Assembly: GCF_004801305.1 (NCBI RefSeq)
Contig: NZ_SSOD01000007.1
Coordinates: 62,001 to 126,000, forward strand
DNA from: Pseudothauera rhizosphaerae
GTDB lineage: Bacteria; Pseudomonadota; Gammaproteobacteria; Burkholderiales; Rhodocyclaceae
Direction of reading: 5' to 3'
DNA length: 64,000 nucleotides
The notes beneath the pieces were generated by a model, which had not been told where the DNA came from, made no database searches, and saw nothing but the letters and a program-made list of their open reading frames with translations. The translations under genes and the position numbers were made by a program. Positions within the stretch are counted from its first letter, which is position 1. Each line of letters starts with the position of its first letter. Of this stretch, positions 47,219 to 58,934 are shown one piece after another.

Positions 47219-48319
47219 ATGCAAGCGAATTACACCCCGGCCGCGCCCATGACCCCACACCCCGCCCCCCTGAACTCGAACAGCCCCTTTGCCGGGCTGG
47301 AACTGCTGTCCTCGGCCGTCGTACTGGTGGACGGCGGCCTGATCATCCGCTACCTCAACCCCGGCGCGGAAAACCTGTTCGCGATCAGCCGGCGCAAGCT
47401 GGCCGGCCAGCCGCTCGCCCGCCTGCTCGGCGACCCGCCCGGTCTCACGGCGGCGCTGCAGAACGCCCTGCACAACAACTGGAGCTACACCGGCCAGGAT
47501 CTGCGCATCCAGCGTCCCGGCACCGAGGCCCTGCACCTGGACTGCACGGTGAGCCCCATCGAGGCCGCCGGCGTGAGCCTGCTGCTCGAATTCCGCCCCA
47601 TCGACGCCCAGTTGCGCGTCGCCCGCGAGGAGCAGTTGCTGCAGCAGCAGCAGGCCAACCGCGAACTGATCCGCAACCTGGCCCACGAAATCAAGAACCC
47701 GCTGGGCGGCATCCGCGGCTCGGCCCAGTTGCTCGAACGCGAGCTCACCGACCCGCTGCTGCGCGAATACACCGAAGTCATCATCGCCGAGGCCGACCGC
47801 CTGCAGGACCTGATGAACCGCCTGCTGACCTCCCACGGCATGATGCGCCCCGGACAGCTCAACATCCACGACGTGCTCGAACGGGTGCGCCGGCTCATCC
47901 TCGCCGAGTTCCCCGAACTCACCGTGCGGCGCGACTACGACACCAGCCTGCCCGCGCTCACCGCCGACCGGGAACAGCTCATCCAGGCCATTCTCAACAT
48001 CGTGCGCAACGCCGCCCAGGCCCTCGACGGCCGCGGCGAAATCCGCCTGCGCACCCGCGTCGCGCGCCAGGTCACGCTGGCCAAACGCCGCTTCAAGCTG
48101 GCATTGGAATTGCGAGTGATCGACAACGGCCCCGGCATCCCGGAGGAGATCGGCGACAAGATCTTCTACCCGCTGGTCTCGGGGCGGGAAGGTGGAAGCG
48201 GACTGGGTCTGTCGCTGGCCCAAAGCTTCATCGAGCAGCACCAGGGAATGATAGAAGTGGAAAGCCGCCCCGGGCGCACCTGCTTCACCATTCTGCTGCC
48301 AATCACCGAGCGCTCCTGA
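47219..48319 (+). CDS. glnL: Nitrogen regulation sensor kinase NtrB
   Basis: Cytoplasmic histidine kinase that phosphorylates NtrC under nitrogen limitation and is switched to phosphatase by PII. 366 residues: PAS domain (about 25-130), phosphoacceptor His156 in LAHEIKNPLGG, and the ATP-binding domain with NIVRNAAQAL, DNGPGIPEE and GGSGLGLSLA. Start uncertain: ATG 47219 or 47249, neither with a clear ribosome-binding site. It lies 42 bases before ntrC. Confidence 0.95.
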   Translation: MQANYTPAAPMTPHPAPLNSNSPFAGLELLSSAVVLVDGGLIIRYLNPGAENLFAISRRKLAGQPLARLLGDPPGLTAALQNALHNNWSYTGQDLRIQRPGTEALHLDCTVSPIEAAGVSLLLEFRPIDAQLRVAREEQLLQQQQANRELIRNLAHEIKNPLGGIRGSAQLLERELTDPLLREYTEVIIAEADRLQDLMNRLLTSHGMMRPGQLNIHDVLERVRRLILAEFPELTVRRDYDTSLPALTADREQLIQAILNIVRNAAQALDGRGEIRLRTRVARQVTLAKRRFKLALELRVIDNGPGIPEEIGDKIFYPLVSGREGGSGLGLSLAQSFIEQHQGMIEVESRPGRTCFTILLPITERS

Positions 48320-48361
48320 GCCGGACTCCGGCATCGCTCGCACCAGAATAGTGCATCGCTC

Positions 48362-49792
<1,431 letters not shown>

Positions 49793-49804
49793 GCCACCCA
49801 ACCC

Positions 49805-49876
49805 GTGGGAACGGGCTTGCCCGCGATGCGGCTTTCGCTCTCCCACAGGTTCCATCGCGGGCAAGCCCGCTCCCAC
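49805..49876. repeat. Inverted pair of REP-like elements
   Basis: Two units in opposite orientation, GTGGGAACGGGCTTGCCCGC at 49805-49824 (extending to 49828) and its near-exact reverse complement at 49853-49876, enclose 24 bases. Each unit forms a small hairpin, and the pair could form a larger cruciform. They fill most of the 166-base gap between ntrC and birA and match the single unit at 4828. Confidence 0.75.
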
Positions 49877-49958
49877 GAAGGCCCCGGCGGCGCACCACCC
49901 TCGTGCATCCCTCCGCAATCGCGGATAATGCCGCCTCTCCGCACGCACGAAGCCCGCA

Positions 49959-50771
49959 ATGACCGGTACCCCTTCCTGCCCGCCGCTGGACCCGGCGCGC
50001 ATCCTCGCTGCCCTCGCCCCCCACGCCGCCGCCTTCGCCCTGCGCGTGGTGGACGAATGCGGCTCCACCAATTCCGAACTGGTGGACCATCCGCCGCCGG
50101 ACGACGGCCGCATCCACGTGCTGCTCGCCGAGCGCCAGACCGCCGGACGCGGCCGGCGCGGGCGCCAGTGGCAGTCCTGGCCCGGCGCCGGCCTCACCTT
50201 TTCCGCCCTGTGGCGCTTCGCCCCCGGCAGCCCGGTGCCGGCCGGCCTGTCGCTGGTGGCGGGCCTGGCCCTTGCCCGGACGCTGGAGAAGCTCGGCGTG
50301 GAGGGCGTCCAGCTCAAGTGGCCCAACGACGTGCTGGTGCATGGGGCCAAACTCGCCGGCATCCTGGTGGAGCTGCTCCCGGGGCGCGGCCGCACCCCGG
50401 CGGCCGTCATCGGCATCGGCATCAACCTGCGCCTGCCCGCCGAGGCGCACATCCCGGACCAGCCCGCGGTCACCGATCTCGCCAGCCACTGTGCCAACCC
50501 GCCCGAGCGCAACACCCTCGCCGGTCTGCTGCTCGCCGAACTGCACGGACTGTTCGAGCTTTACGCCACGGCCGGCTTCACCGCGCTGCGCGGCGCCTGG
50601 CAGCAGCGCAACGCCTTCGCCGATCTGCCGGTGCGCATCAGCGCGGAAAACGGCGACATCTTCGGCCAGTGCGCCGGCGTGGACGAGGACGGCGCCCTGC
50701 TGATACGCACCGAAGACGGACTCACCACCCGCATCCTGTCCGGCGAAGTATCCCTGCGGGTGGCCGCATGA
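49959..50771 (+). CDS. birA: Biotin-protein ligase BirA (no DNA-binding domain)
   Basis: Activates biotin to biotinyl-AMP and attaches it to the biotin carboxyl carrier protein. 270 residues. The catalytic domain begins almost at once (VVDECGSTNSELV, then ERQTAGRGRRGRQW and the KWPNDVLV motif) and a C-terminal SH3-like domain follows. The N-terminal winged helix of E. coli BirA is missing, so it should be a ligase only, without biotin operon repression. The stop overlaps coaX as ATGA. Confidence 0.93.
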   Translation: MTGTPSCPPLDPARILAALAPHAAAFALRVVDECGSTNSELVDHPPPDDGRIHVLLAERQTAGRGRRGRQWQSWPGAGLTFSALWRFAPGSPVPAGLSLVAGLALARTLEKLGVEGVQLKWPNDVLVHGAKLAGILVELLPGRGRTPAAVIGIGINLRLPAEAHIPDQPAVTDLASHCANPPERNTLAGLLLAELHGLFELYATAGFTALRGAWQQRNAFADLPVRISAENGDIFGQCAGVDEDGALLIRTEDGLTTRILSGEVSLRVAA

Positions 50772-51520
50772 TGCTGCTCATCGACGCGGGCAATACCCGC
50801 ATCAAATGGGCGGTGGCCGAACCCGGCGCGGCGCCGGGCGACTGGCTCGCCCACGGCAGCTTCGCCCATGACGACGGGGCGGCCCTGCCCGCCGTGCTCG
50901 CCGCCCACCCGGGCATCCGCCGCGTGCTCGGCAGCAACGTGGCCGGCCCCGCACTCGGCGTGGCGCTGGACGCCACGCTGGCGGCCGTCGGCCTGCGCGC
51001 CGAATGGCTCGCCTCCACCGCCGAGCGCGCTGGCGTGCGCAACGGCTACGGCGAACCCGGCCAGCTCGGCACGGACCGCTGGGCCGCGCTGATCGGTGCC
51101 CGCCGCCTGCATCGCGGCCCCTGCCTGGTGGTCAGCGCGGGCACGGCGACCACCGCCGATGTGCTCGACGCCGACGGACTTTTCCGGGGCGGCGTGATCC
51201 TGCCGGGCGTGGGCCTGATGCTGCGCGCCCTGGCCCGCAACACCGCCCAGCTGCCCTTCGCCGACGGCCACTTCAGCGATGTGCCGCGCAACACCGCGGA
51301 TGCCATCGTCACGGGCTGCCTGCATGCCCAGGCGGGCGCCGTGGAGCGCATGTTCCGCCCCCTGGCAGAACAGCCCGGCGCCCTGTGCCTGCTCACCGGC
51401 GGCGCGGCCGGACGCTTCGCGGACCTGCTGCAGGTGCCGCTGCGGCGGGTGGACAACCTGGTCCTGATCGGCCTCGCCACGGTCGCCGGCGAAGGTCCGC
51501 AGCCCGCGGCGATGGGCTAA
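50768..51520 (+). CDS. coaX: Type III pantothenate kinase
   Basis: First committed step of CoA synthesis. 250 residues of the ASKHA fold: [14 protein letters not shown] is the phosphate-binding loop, [11 protein letters not shown] and [13 protein letters not shown] the pantothenate and nucleotide sites. birA-coaX adjacency and fusion are common in proteobacteria. Type III enzymes are not feedback-inhibited by CoA. Confidence 0.95.
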   Translation: MMLLIDAGNTRIKWAVAEPGAAPGDWLAHGSFAHDDGAALPAVLAAHPGIRRVLGSNVAGPALGVALDATLAAVGLRAEWLASTAERAGVRNGYGEPGQLGTDRWAALIGARRLHRGPCLVVSAGTATTADVLDADGLFRGGVILPGVGLMLRALARNTAQLPFADGHFSDVPRNTADAIVTGCLHAQAGAVERMFRPLAEQPGALCLLTGGAAGRFADLLQVPLRRVDNLVLIGLATVAGEGPQPAAMG

Positions 51521-51569
51521 TATTCGCCCCACACCGAATTCGGCCCTGCCCCACGGCAACGGAGAAACG

Positions 51570-52937
51570 ATGACCGACGCCACGCGCATCCTGCTCGACG
51601 AAAACGAGATCCCCACCCACTGGTACAACGTGATCGCCGACCTGCCCAGTCCGCCCGCCCCGCCGCTGGGCCCGGACGGCAAGCCGGCCACGCCCGAGCA
51701 GATGGGCGCCATCTTCCCCGGAGCGATCCTCGAACAGGAGATGAGCGCCGAGCGCTGGATCGCCATCCCCGAGGAAGTGCGCGAAATCTACAAGCTCTGG
51801 CGTCCCGCGCCGCTGGTGCGCGCGGTACGTTTGGAGCGCGCCCTGGGCACGCCGGCGAAGATCTTCTTCAAGTACGAAGGCGTCTCGCCCGCCGGCTCCC
51901 ACAAGCCCAACTCCGCCGTGCCCCAGGCCTATTACAACCGCCAGGCCGGCATCAAGCGCCTGACCACCGAGACCGGCGCCGGCCAGTGGGGCTCGTCCAT
52001 CGCCTTCGCCGGGCAGATGTTCGGCCTGGAGGTGCGGGTGTACATGGTCAAGGTCAGTTATCACCAGAAGCCCTACCGCCGGCTGATGATGCAGACCTGG
52101 GGCGCCGAGGTGTTCGCCAGCCCGTCGGAGATGACGCAAACCGGCCGCGAGGCGCTGGCCCGCGACCCGGACAACCAGGGTTCGCTGGGCCTGGCCATCT
52201 CCGAAGCGGTGGAGGAGGCCGCCGGCCGCGCCGACACCAACTACACCCTGGGCTCCGTGCTCAATCACGTGGTGCTGCACCAGAGCATCATCGGCCTGGA
52301 AGCCCGCAAGCAGTTCGACCGGATCGGCCTCTACCCGGACGTGATCTTCGCCCCCTGCGGCGGCGGTTCCAGCTTCGGCGGCATCGCCTTCCCCTTCCTC
52401 GCCGACAAGGCCGCCGGCGACAGGCGCGCCCGGAACCTGCGCTGCGTGGCGGTGGAGCCCACCTCCTGCCCCACGCTCACCAAGGGCCAGTACGCCTACG
52501 ATTTCGGCGACGCCTCCGGCTTCACGCCGATGATGAAGATGTACACCCTGGGCCACGACTTCATGCCACCGGGCATCCACGCCGGCGGCCTGCGCTACCA
52601 TGGCGATTCGCCGCTGGTGTCCCAGCTCTGCCACGAGGGCCTGATCGAGGCGGTGGCGGTGCCGCAGCTCGCCACCTTCGAGGCCGGCGTGCTGTTCGCG
52701 CGCAATGAGGGCATCATCCCCGCGCCCGAAGCCTGCCACGCCATCCGCGCCACCATCGACGAGGCGCTGCGCTGCAAGGAAAGCGGCGAGCCGAAGACGC
52801 TGCTGTTCAACCTCACCGGCCACGGCCATTTCGACATGAGTTCCTACGACCGCTACTTCAGTGGCGAACTGGAGAACTACGACTACCCGGCCGAGGCGGT
52901 GGCCCGGTCGCTGGCCCACCTGCCCAAGGTCGGCTGA
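51570..52937 (+). CDS. Tryptophan synthase beta-like protein, TrpB2 type
   Basis: 455 residues, longer than canonical TrpB (about 400). The PLP lysine lies in [14 protein letters not shown] and the phosphate-binding loop is CGGGSSFGG. The N-terminal extension and the [10 protein letters not shown] segment mark the TrpB2 group, which lacks the usual TrpA-contact features. TrpB2 enzymes make tryptophan from indole and serine and may scavenge indole. No trpA or other trp gene is nearby, supporting a stand-alone role. Confidence 0.87.
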   Translation: MTDATRILLDENEIPTHWYNVIADLPSPPAPPLGPDGKPATPEQMGAIFPGAILEQEMSAERWIAIPEEVREIYKLWRPAPLVRAVRLERALGTPAKIFFKYEGVSPAGSHKPNSAVPQAYYNRQAGIKRLTTETGAGQWGSSIAFAGQMFGLEVRVYMVKVSYHQKPYRRLMMQTWGAEVFASPSEMTQTGREALARDPDNQGSLGLAISEAVEEAAGRADTNYTLGSVLNHVVLHQSIIGLEARKQFDRIGLYPDVIFAPCGGGSSFGGIAFPFLADKAAGDRRARNLRCVAVEPTSCPTLTKGQYAYDFGDASGFTPMMKMYTLGHDFMPPGIHAGGLRYHGDSPLVSQLCHEGLIEAVAVPQLATFEAGVLFARNEGIIPAPEACHAIRATIDEALRCKESGEPKTLLFNLTGHGHFDMSSYDRYFSGELENYDYPAEAVARSLAHLPKVG

Positions 52938-52958
52938 TTCTCGCCGCAACCGGCCGCC

Positions 52959-53621
52959 ATGCCCATCCTGCGCCTGCTCTTCCTGATCCTGCTGCTGCTC
53001 AACCTGCTCGCCCTGGCCGCCTCCACCGGCCTGCTGACCATGGACGAGCCGCGCGGCGAACCCGAGCGCCTGACCAACCAGCTCAACCCGGAACGCCTGC
53101 GCCTGGTGAACGGCCGCGACGTGCCGCCGCCCGCCGCAGCGCCGGCGGAAACCACCGCCCCCGCGGCGCAACCGGACAATCAGGCTTGCATCGCCTTCGA
53201 CGGCCTCGGCAACGACACCGCCGACGAGGTGGTGCACCGCTTCGACGCGCCGGCCTTCACCGTGCGGCGCGAAGGCGCGGAGGCGATCATCTCGTGGTGG
53301 GTGCGGATCCCGCCCGACGGCACGCGCGAATTCGCCGAACGCAAAGCGCGCGAGCTGCGGGGGCTGAACGTGACCGACTACTACGTGGTGGTGGAAGCGG
53401 GACCCAACCAGTACGCCGTCTCGCTGGGCCTGTTCAAGAGCGAGAACGCCGCCAACCAGCACCTGGAGCGGCTGCGCGCCCGGGGGGTGCGCAGCGCCGG
53501 CATCGAGCCGCGCCGCGCCACCCTCCACCACGTGGAGGTGCGCGGCGCCCGCGAGGCCGTCGACGCACGCCTCGCCGGTCTGCCGGCCGCCGCCAAGGCG
53601 GGCCCGTGCAGCACCCCGTGA
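52959..53621 (+). CDS. SPOR domain membrane protein
   Basis: 220 residues. One N-terminal transmembrane helix (about 5-25), a Pro/Ala-rich periplasmic linker, and a C-terminal SPOR-like fold (about 125-195) with [21 protein letters not shown] typical of peptidoglycan-binding SPOR domains. Such proteins often localise to the division septum. It is located 21 bases after trpB2 and overlaps coaE. Confidence 0.83.
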   Translation: MPILRLLFLILLLLNLLALAASTGLLTMDEPRGEPERLTNQLNPERLRLVNGRDVPPPAAAPAETTAPAAQPDNQACIAFDGLGNDTADEVVHRFDAPAFTVRREGAEAIISWWVRIPPDGTREFAERKARELRGLNVTDYYVVVEAGPNQYAVSLGLFKSENAANQHLERLRARGVRSAGIEPRRATLHHVEVRGAREAVDARLAGLPAAAKAGPCSTP

Positions 53622-54232
53622 GCCCGGCCCCCTTCGTCGTCGGCCTGACCGGGGGCATCGGCAGCGGCAAGAGTGCCGCCGCCGACCGCTTCGCGGCGCT
53701 CGGTGCCGTGGTGGTGGACACGGATGCCATCGCCCATGAACTCACCGCCGCCGCCGGTGCCGCAATGCCCGCCATCCGCGCCGCCTTCGGCGATGCCGTG
53801 GTGGCCGCCGACGGCGCCCTGGACCGCGCCGCCATGCGCCGCCTGGCCTTCGCCGACCCGCGCGAGCGCACGCGCCTCGAAGGCATCCTGCATCCGCTGA
53901 TCCGCACCGAAAGTGCGCGCCAGTGCATGGCCGCCCAGGGCGCCTACGTCGTCCTCGTCGTGCCCCTGCTGGTGGAATCGGGCAACTGGCGCGAACGCTG
54001 CGACCGGCTGTGCGTGGTGGACTGCCCGGAAGCCGTGCAGATCGAGCGCGTGCGTGCGCGCAACGGCCTGTCCGAGGCCGAAGTGCGCGCCATCATGGCC
54101 GCCCAGGCCGGCCGCGCCGAACGGCTCGCCTGCGCCGACGACGTCATCGACAACGGCGGCACCCCGGCCGGACTGCACGCGCAGGTGGACGCGCTGCACG
54201 AGCGCTACCTCGCGCTGGCAAGGCGGCGATGA
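53618..54232 (+). CDS. coaE: Dephospho-CoA kinase
   Basis: Last step of CoA synthesis. 204 residues with P-loop [23 protein letters not shown], the [10 protein letters not shown] motif and VVPLLVESG. The GTG at 53618 overlaps the upstream stop as GTGA; a second in-frame GTG at 53606 is possible. Followed by a strong hairpin and then zapD, a neighbour of coaE in many proteobacteria. Confidence 0.94.
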   Translation: MSPAPFVVGLTGGIGSGKSAAADRFAALGAVVVDTDAIAHELTAAAGAAMPAIRAAFGDAVVAADGALDRAAMRRLAFADPRERTRLEGILHPLIRTESARQCMAAQGAYVVLVVPLLVESGNWRERCDRLCVVDCPEAVQIERVRARNGLSEAEVRAIMAAQAGRAERLACADDVIDNGGTPAGLHAQVDALHERYLALARRR

Positions 54233-54236
54233 CGTC

Positions 54237-54263
54237 GTTCCGGCCCGCTCCGGGGGCCGGAAC
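54237..54263 (+). terminator. Hairpin after coaE
   Basis: Perfect 10-base stem GTTCCGGCCC/GGGCCGGAAC with a 7-base loop, four bases past the coaE stop, without a T-run. It probably ends or stabilises the upstream message. Between it and zapD lies a TGCTATCAT element (about 54310) that may be the zapD -10 box. Confidence 0.5.
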
Positions 54264-54362
54264 AGCCTTACGAACGGGGCTATTCATGTTCAATTCCGCA
54301 CAATACGCTGTGCTATCATCGTCCGATCATGCGGAGACGATCCTTCTTGCAGGCATTGCGCG

Positions 54363-55118
54363 GTGATTAGCTACGAATACCCTCTGAACGAGCGCATCCG
54401 TACGCTCCTGCGCCTGGAAGACCTCTATCGCAAGATCGAACATTTCCTGCGCGGCGAGGCGCCCCAGGACCATCACGTCGCCCTGCTCACCCTGTTCGAA
54501 GTGCTGGAAGTCGCCGGTCGCGCCGACCTCAAGGTGGACCTGGTGCAGGAACTCGAACGCCAGCGCCAGATCCTGATGGGCTTCCGCAACAACCCCGAAA
54601 TCTCCGAGGAGGCGCTCTCGGGCGCGCTGTACGAAATCGAGCAGGCCTCCTCCTCGCTGCTCGCCATGGCCGGCAAGATCGGCCAGTACCTGCGCGAGAA
54701 CGAATGGCTGATGGGCATCCGCAGCCGCGCCTCCATCCCTGGCGGGGTATGCCAGTTCGACGTGCCGTCCTACCACTTCTGGCTCAACCGCGACCCGGAG
54801 CACCGCCGCCGCGACCTGGAAGTCTGGCTCACGCCGATGACGCCGATCCGCGACGGCCTGCGCATCGTGCTGCGCCTGCTGCGTGCCAGCGGCCGCGCCG
54901 AGAACCAGGTCGCACGCTGCGGCACCTACCAGCTCAGCCTGGCCGGGCGCAGCGCGCAGATGCTGCGCCTCACGCTGACCCACGGCGAGGCGGTGGTGCC
55001 CGAGATCAGCGCCAACAAGTACGCGCTGAACGTCCGCTTCGTAATGCCGGAAACCCTTGCCCGTCCGCGTCTCGCCGAGCGCGACGTCCCCTTCGAGCTG
55101 ACCTTCTGCAGTCTCTGA
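54363..55118 (+). CDS. zapD: Cell division protein ZapD
   Basis: Cross-links FtsZ filaments at the Z-ring. 251 residues, close to the 247 of E. coli. The N-terminus ISYEYPLNERIRTLLRLEDL, the RADLKVDLVQELERQR segment and the PSYHFWLNRDPEHRRRDLEVW region are diagnostic. GTG start at 54363. Confidence 0.94.
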   Translation: MISYEYPLNERIRTLLRLEDLYRKIEHFLRGEAPQDHHVALLTLFEVLEVAGRADLKVDLVQELERQRQILMGFRNNPEISEEALSGALYEIEQASSSLLAMAGKIGQYLRENEWLMGIRSRASIPGGVCQFDVPSYHFWLNRDPEHRRRDLEVWLTPMTPIRDGLRIVLRLLRASGRAENQVARCGTYQLSLAGRSAQMLRLTLTHGEAVVPEISANKYALNVRFVMPETLARPRLAERDVPFELTFCSL

Positions 55119-55214
55119 GCGGCCGCGCCCGCTCGCAAGCCCCCGCGCAACATTCCGGCAACATCGCCGTGCTGCAATGTCCCGTCATTGGTTTTGCGAC
55201 GAGGACCCCGGGGC

Positions 55215-56553
<1,339 letters not shown>

Positions 56554-56561
<8 letters not shown>

Positions 56562-57495
56562 CACCCAGCGCCCCGTGCGCCTGATGTTCGTGGACGACGA
56601 AAGCCGCATCCTGCGCAGCCTGGCGCTGCAGTTCCGCAAGGATTACGAGGTTCTCACCGAAAGCGATCCCCACCTCGCCCTGCACCGCCTGGAACAGGAG
56701 CCCATCGACATCCTGGTGAGCGACCAGCGCATGCCGGCCATGAACGGCGCCGAACTGCTGGCCCGCGCCCGCGCCCTGCAGCCCCAGGGCATCCGCATCC
56801 TGCTCACCGGCTATTCCGATGTAGACGCCGCCATCCAGGCGCTCAACGACGGCGAAATCTTCCGCTACCTCACCAAGCCCTGGAACCCGCGCGAGATGGA
56901 CGACACCATTGCCCGGGCCGCCGAACTGAGCCTGCGCCAGCGCGCCGCCCGGGCCGCACCCGCCGGCGCCGCGGCCGGGGCCGACATCCCCCACGGCATC
57001 GCCATCCTGCTGCTGGACGGCGATCCCCTCGTGGAAGCCCGCGTGCTCGAACTGTGCGCGGTGGACGGCCACCATCTGCACCGGGCGCGCCAGGTGGACG
57101 AAGCCATCGCCATCCTCAACCGCGAGCACGTGGACATCGTCATCAGCGACCTGCGCCTGGGCGAGCACGCCACCGCGCCGCTGCTCAAATCGCTGGCGCA
57201 GGTGCGCCCCCACGCGCTCACCATCGTCACCACGCCCTACCAGGACACCCAGGCCCTGCTGGCGCTGATCAACCAGGCGCAAATCTTCCGCTACGTGCTC
57301 AAGCCGGTCAGCGTCAAACTGTTCGAACGCGCGCTGCACGCGGCGGTGACCCAGAGCCGACACTGGCGCGCACGGCCCCAGGCCGTCGTCGCACGGGCCG
57401 CCGAAGCGCCGCGCGACGAGGGCGAGCGCGCCGCCGTGAATGGTCTGGTCGGCATGCTCGGACGGCTGCGCGGGCGCTTCGGCGCCCCCGTCTGA
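56554..57495 (+). CDS. Response regulator with two receiver domains, no output domain
   Basis: 313 residues. First receiver about 8-125 with phospho-Asp57 (LVSDQRMPAMNG) and the KPW switch Lys near 109. Second receiver about 148-280 with Asp199 (VISDLRLGEHA) but a poorly conserved acidic pocket. The tail is Ala/Arg-rich without a DNA-binding or enzyme motif. It may act as a phosphate relay or protein-interaction switch for the CBS kinase upstream. Confidence 0.87.
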
Positions 57496-57509
57496 GGCAC
57501 CGCCCTCCC

Positions 57510-58934
57510 TCATCCCCCCAGGTTCGCGGCCGACGACGCTTCCCGCGCAGCCGGCTCCAACGGGACATCGGCCAGCCACCCGCCGCCCAATGCCCTGAAC
57601 AGGTCCGCCAGGGCGATCTGGCGCTGGGTGGCGACCTCGATCAGTGCGCTCTGGCTGGCGAAGTCGCTGCGCTGGGCGTCCAGGTAGCGCAGGTGGTCGT
57701 CCACCCCGGCGCGGTAGCGCGCCTCCGCCAGCCGCAGCGCCTCCCCGGTGCTACGCGCCAGCGCGCGGCGCGCCGCTTCCTCGCGGCGCAGGGTGTCGGT
57801 GGCCGCCAGGGCGTCGGAGACTTCGCGGAAGGCGGTCTGGATGGTCTGCTCGTAGCCGGCCACCGCGCTGTCCCGGCGCACCGCCGCCAGGTCCAGGTTG
57901 GCCCGGTTGCGCCCGCCGTCGAAAATCGGCAGGACGATCTGCGGGGTGAACGACCAGGCGCGCTGGCCGCCCTCGAAGAGATCGGACAGTTCCGCGCTGG
58001 AACTGCCCAGCAGCCCGGTCAACGAGATGCGCGGGAAGAAGGCCGCGCGCGCCGCGCCGATGCTGGCGTTGCGCGCGCGCAGCCGGTGTTCGGCGGCGCG
58101 GATGTCGGGGCGGTAGGCGAGCAGTTCCGCCGGCGCGCCGGCGGCGATGTCCTGCACCAGCACGGTGTCCGCGCCGGGGCGCTGCGGCGGGCGTGGGCCG
58201 GCGTCGCCCACCAGCAGTTGCAGGGCGTTGCCGGCCTGGCGGAACTCGCGGCTGATGCGTTCCAGCTCGGCGCGCGCCTGCTCGGCCAGCCCCACCGCCT
58301 CCTGGTGGTCAAGCGCGCTGGCCGTGCCGGCCTGGCGCCGCCGGGCGATCAGCGCCAGCGAGGCTTCCCGCGCGCGCAGCGTCTCGGCGGTCAGCAGATG
58401 GCGGCGCTGGGCGCCGTCGCGCGTCAGGTAGGCCTGGATGACTTCCGCGACCAGGGCGACGCGCGCCGCGCGCGCCGCCTCCTCGCTCGCCAGGTATTCC
58501 TCCAGCGCCGCCTCGGACAGATTGCGCACGCGGCCGAACAGGTCCAGCTCGAAGGCGGTCAGGCCCACGCCGGCCTGGTAGCTGCTCTGGACCTGCGAGC
58601 GGTCCGTGCCGTTCAGGTCGCCCGGCACGCGCTGGCGCGTACCCGTGCCCTGCGCGTCGAGGCCCGGCAGCCGGTCGGCGCGCTGCACGCGGTATTGCGC
58701 GCGCGCCGCCTCCACGTCCAGCAGGGTCTGGCGCAGGCCGCGGTTGTTGTTCTGCGCCAGTTCGATCAGTGCGCGCAGGGGTTCGTCGGTGACGAAGTCC
58801 TGCCACGCCAGGGCGCCCGCCGAGGCGCCTCCGGCATGCTCGCCGGCCTCGCTCCACTGTTCGGCAACGGGCGCGGCGGGGCGGCCAGCAGGCCGGAAAC
58901 GGTTTTCATCGGATGGATCGTCATGGAGGTTCAC
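57510..58934 (-). CDS. RND outer-membrane channel, OprM/NodT type, with damaged N-terminus
   Basis: From about residue 20 onward this is a full-length TolC-like channel: RPAAPVAEQW, then the two outer-membrane-efflux repeats with LLDVEAARAQYRVQRADRLPG, AFELDLFGRVR, the ASIGAARAAFFPRISLTG segment and a final YLDAQRSDFASQ. However, the frame that starts by GTG at 58934 has no signal peptide and no lipobox. The expected lipoprotein start (MTIHPMKTVSGLLAA) is present at 58924 but in another frame, joining the body with roughly 15 residues missing. It could be a true deletion/frameshift or a sequencing error. As it stands the protein should not reach the outer membrane. Confidence 0.82.
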   Translation of the reverse strand: MNLHDDPSDENRFRPAGRPAAPVAEQWSEAGEHAGGASAGALAWQDFVTDEPLRALIELAQNNNRGLRQTLLDVEAARAQYRVQRADRLPGLDAQGTGTRQRVPGDLNGTDRSQVQSSYQAGVGLTAFELDLFGRVRNLSEAALEEYLASEEAARAARVALVAEVIQAYLTRDGAQRRHLLTAETLRAREASLALIARRRQAGTASALDHQEAVGLAEQARAELERISREFRQAGNALQLLVGDAGPRPPQRPGADTVLVQDIAAGAPAELLAYRPDIRAAEHRLRARNASIGAARAAFFPRISLTGLLGSSSAELSDLFEGGQRAWSFTPQIVLPIFDGGRNRANLDLAAVRRDSAVAGYEQTIQTAFREVSDALAATDTLRREEAARRALARSTGEALRLAEARYRAGVDDHLRYLDAQRSDFASQSALIEVATQRQIALADLFRALGGGWLADVPLEPAAREASSAANLGG

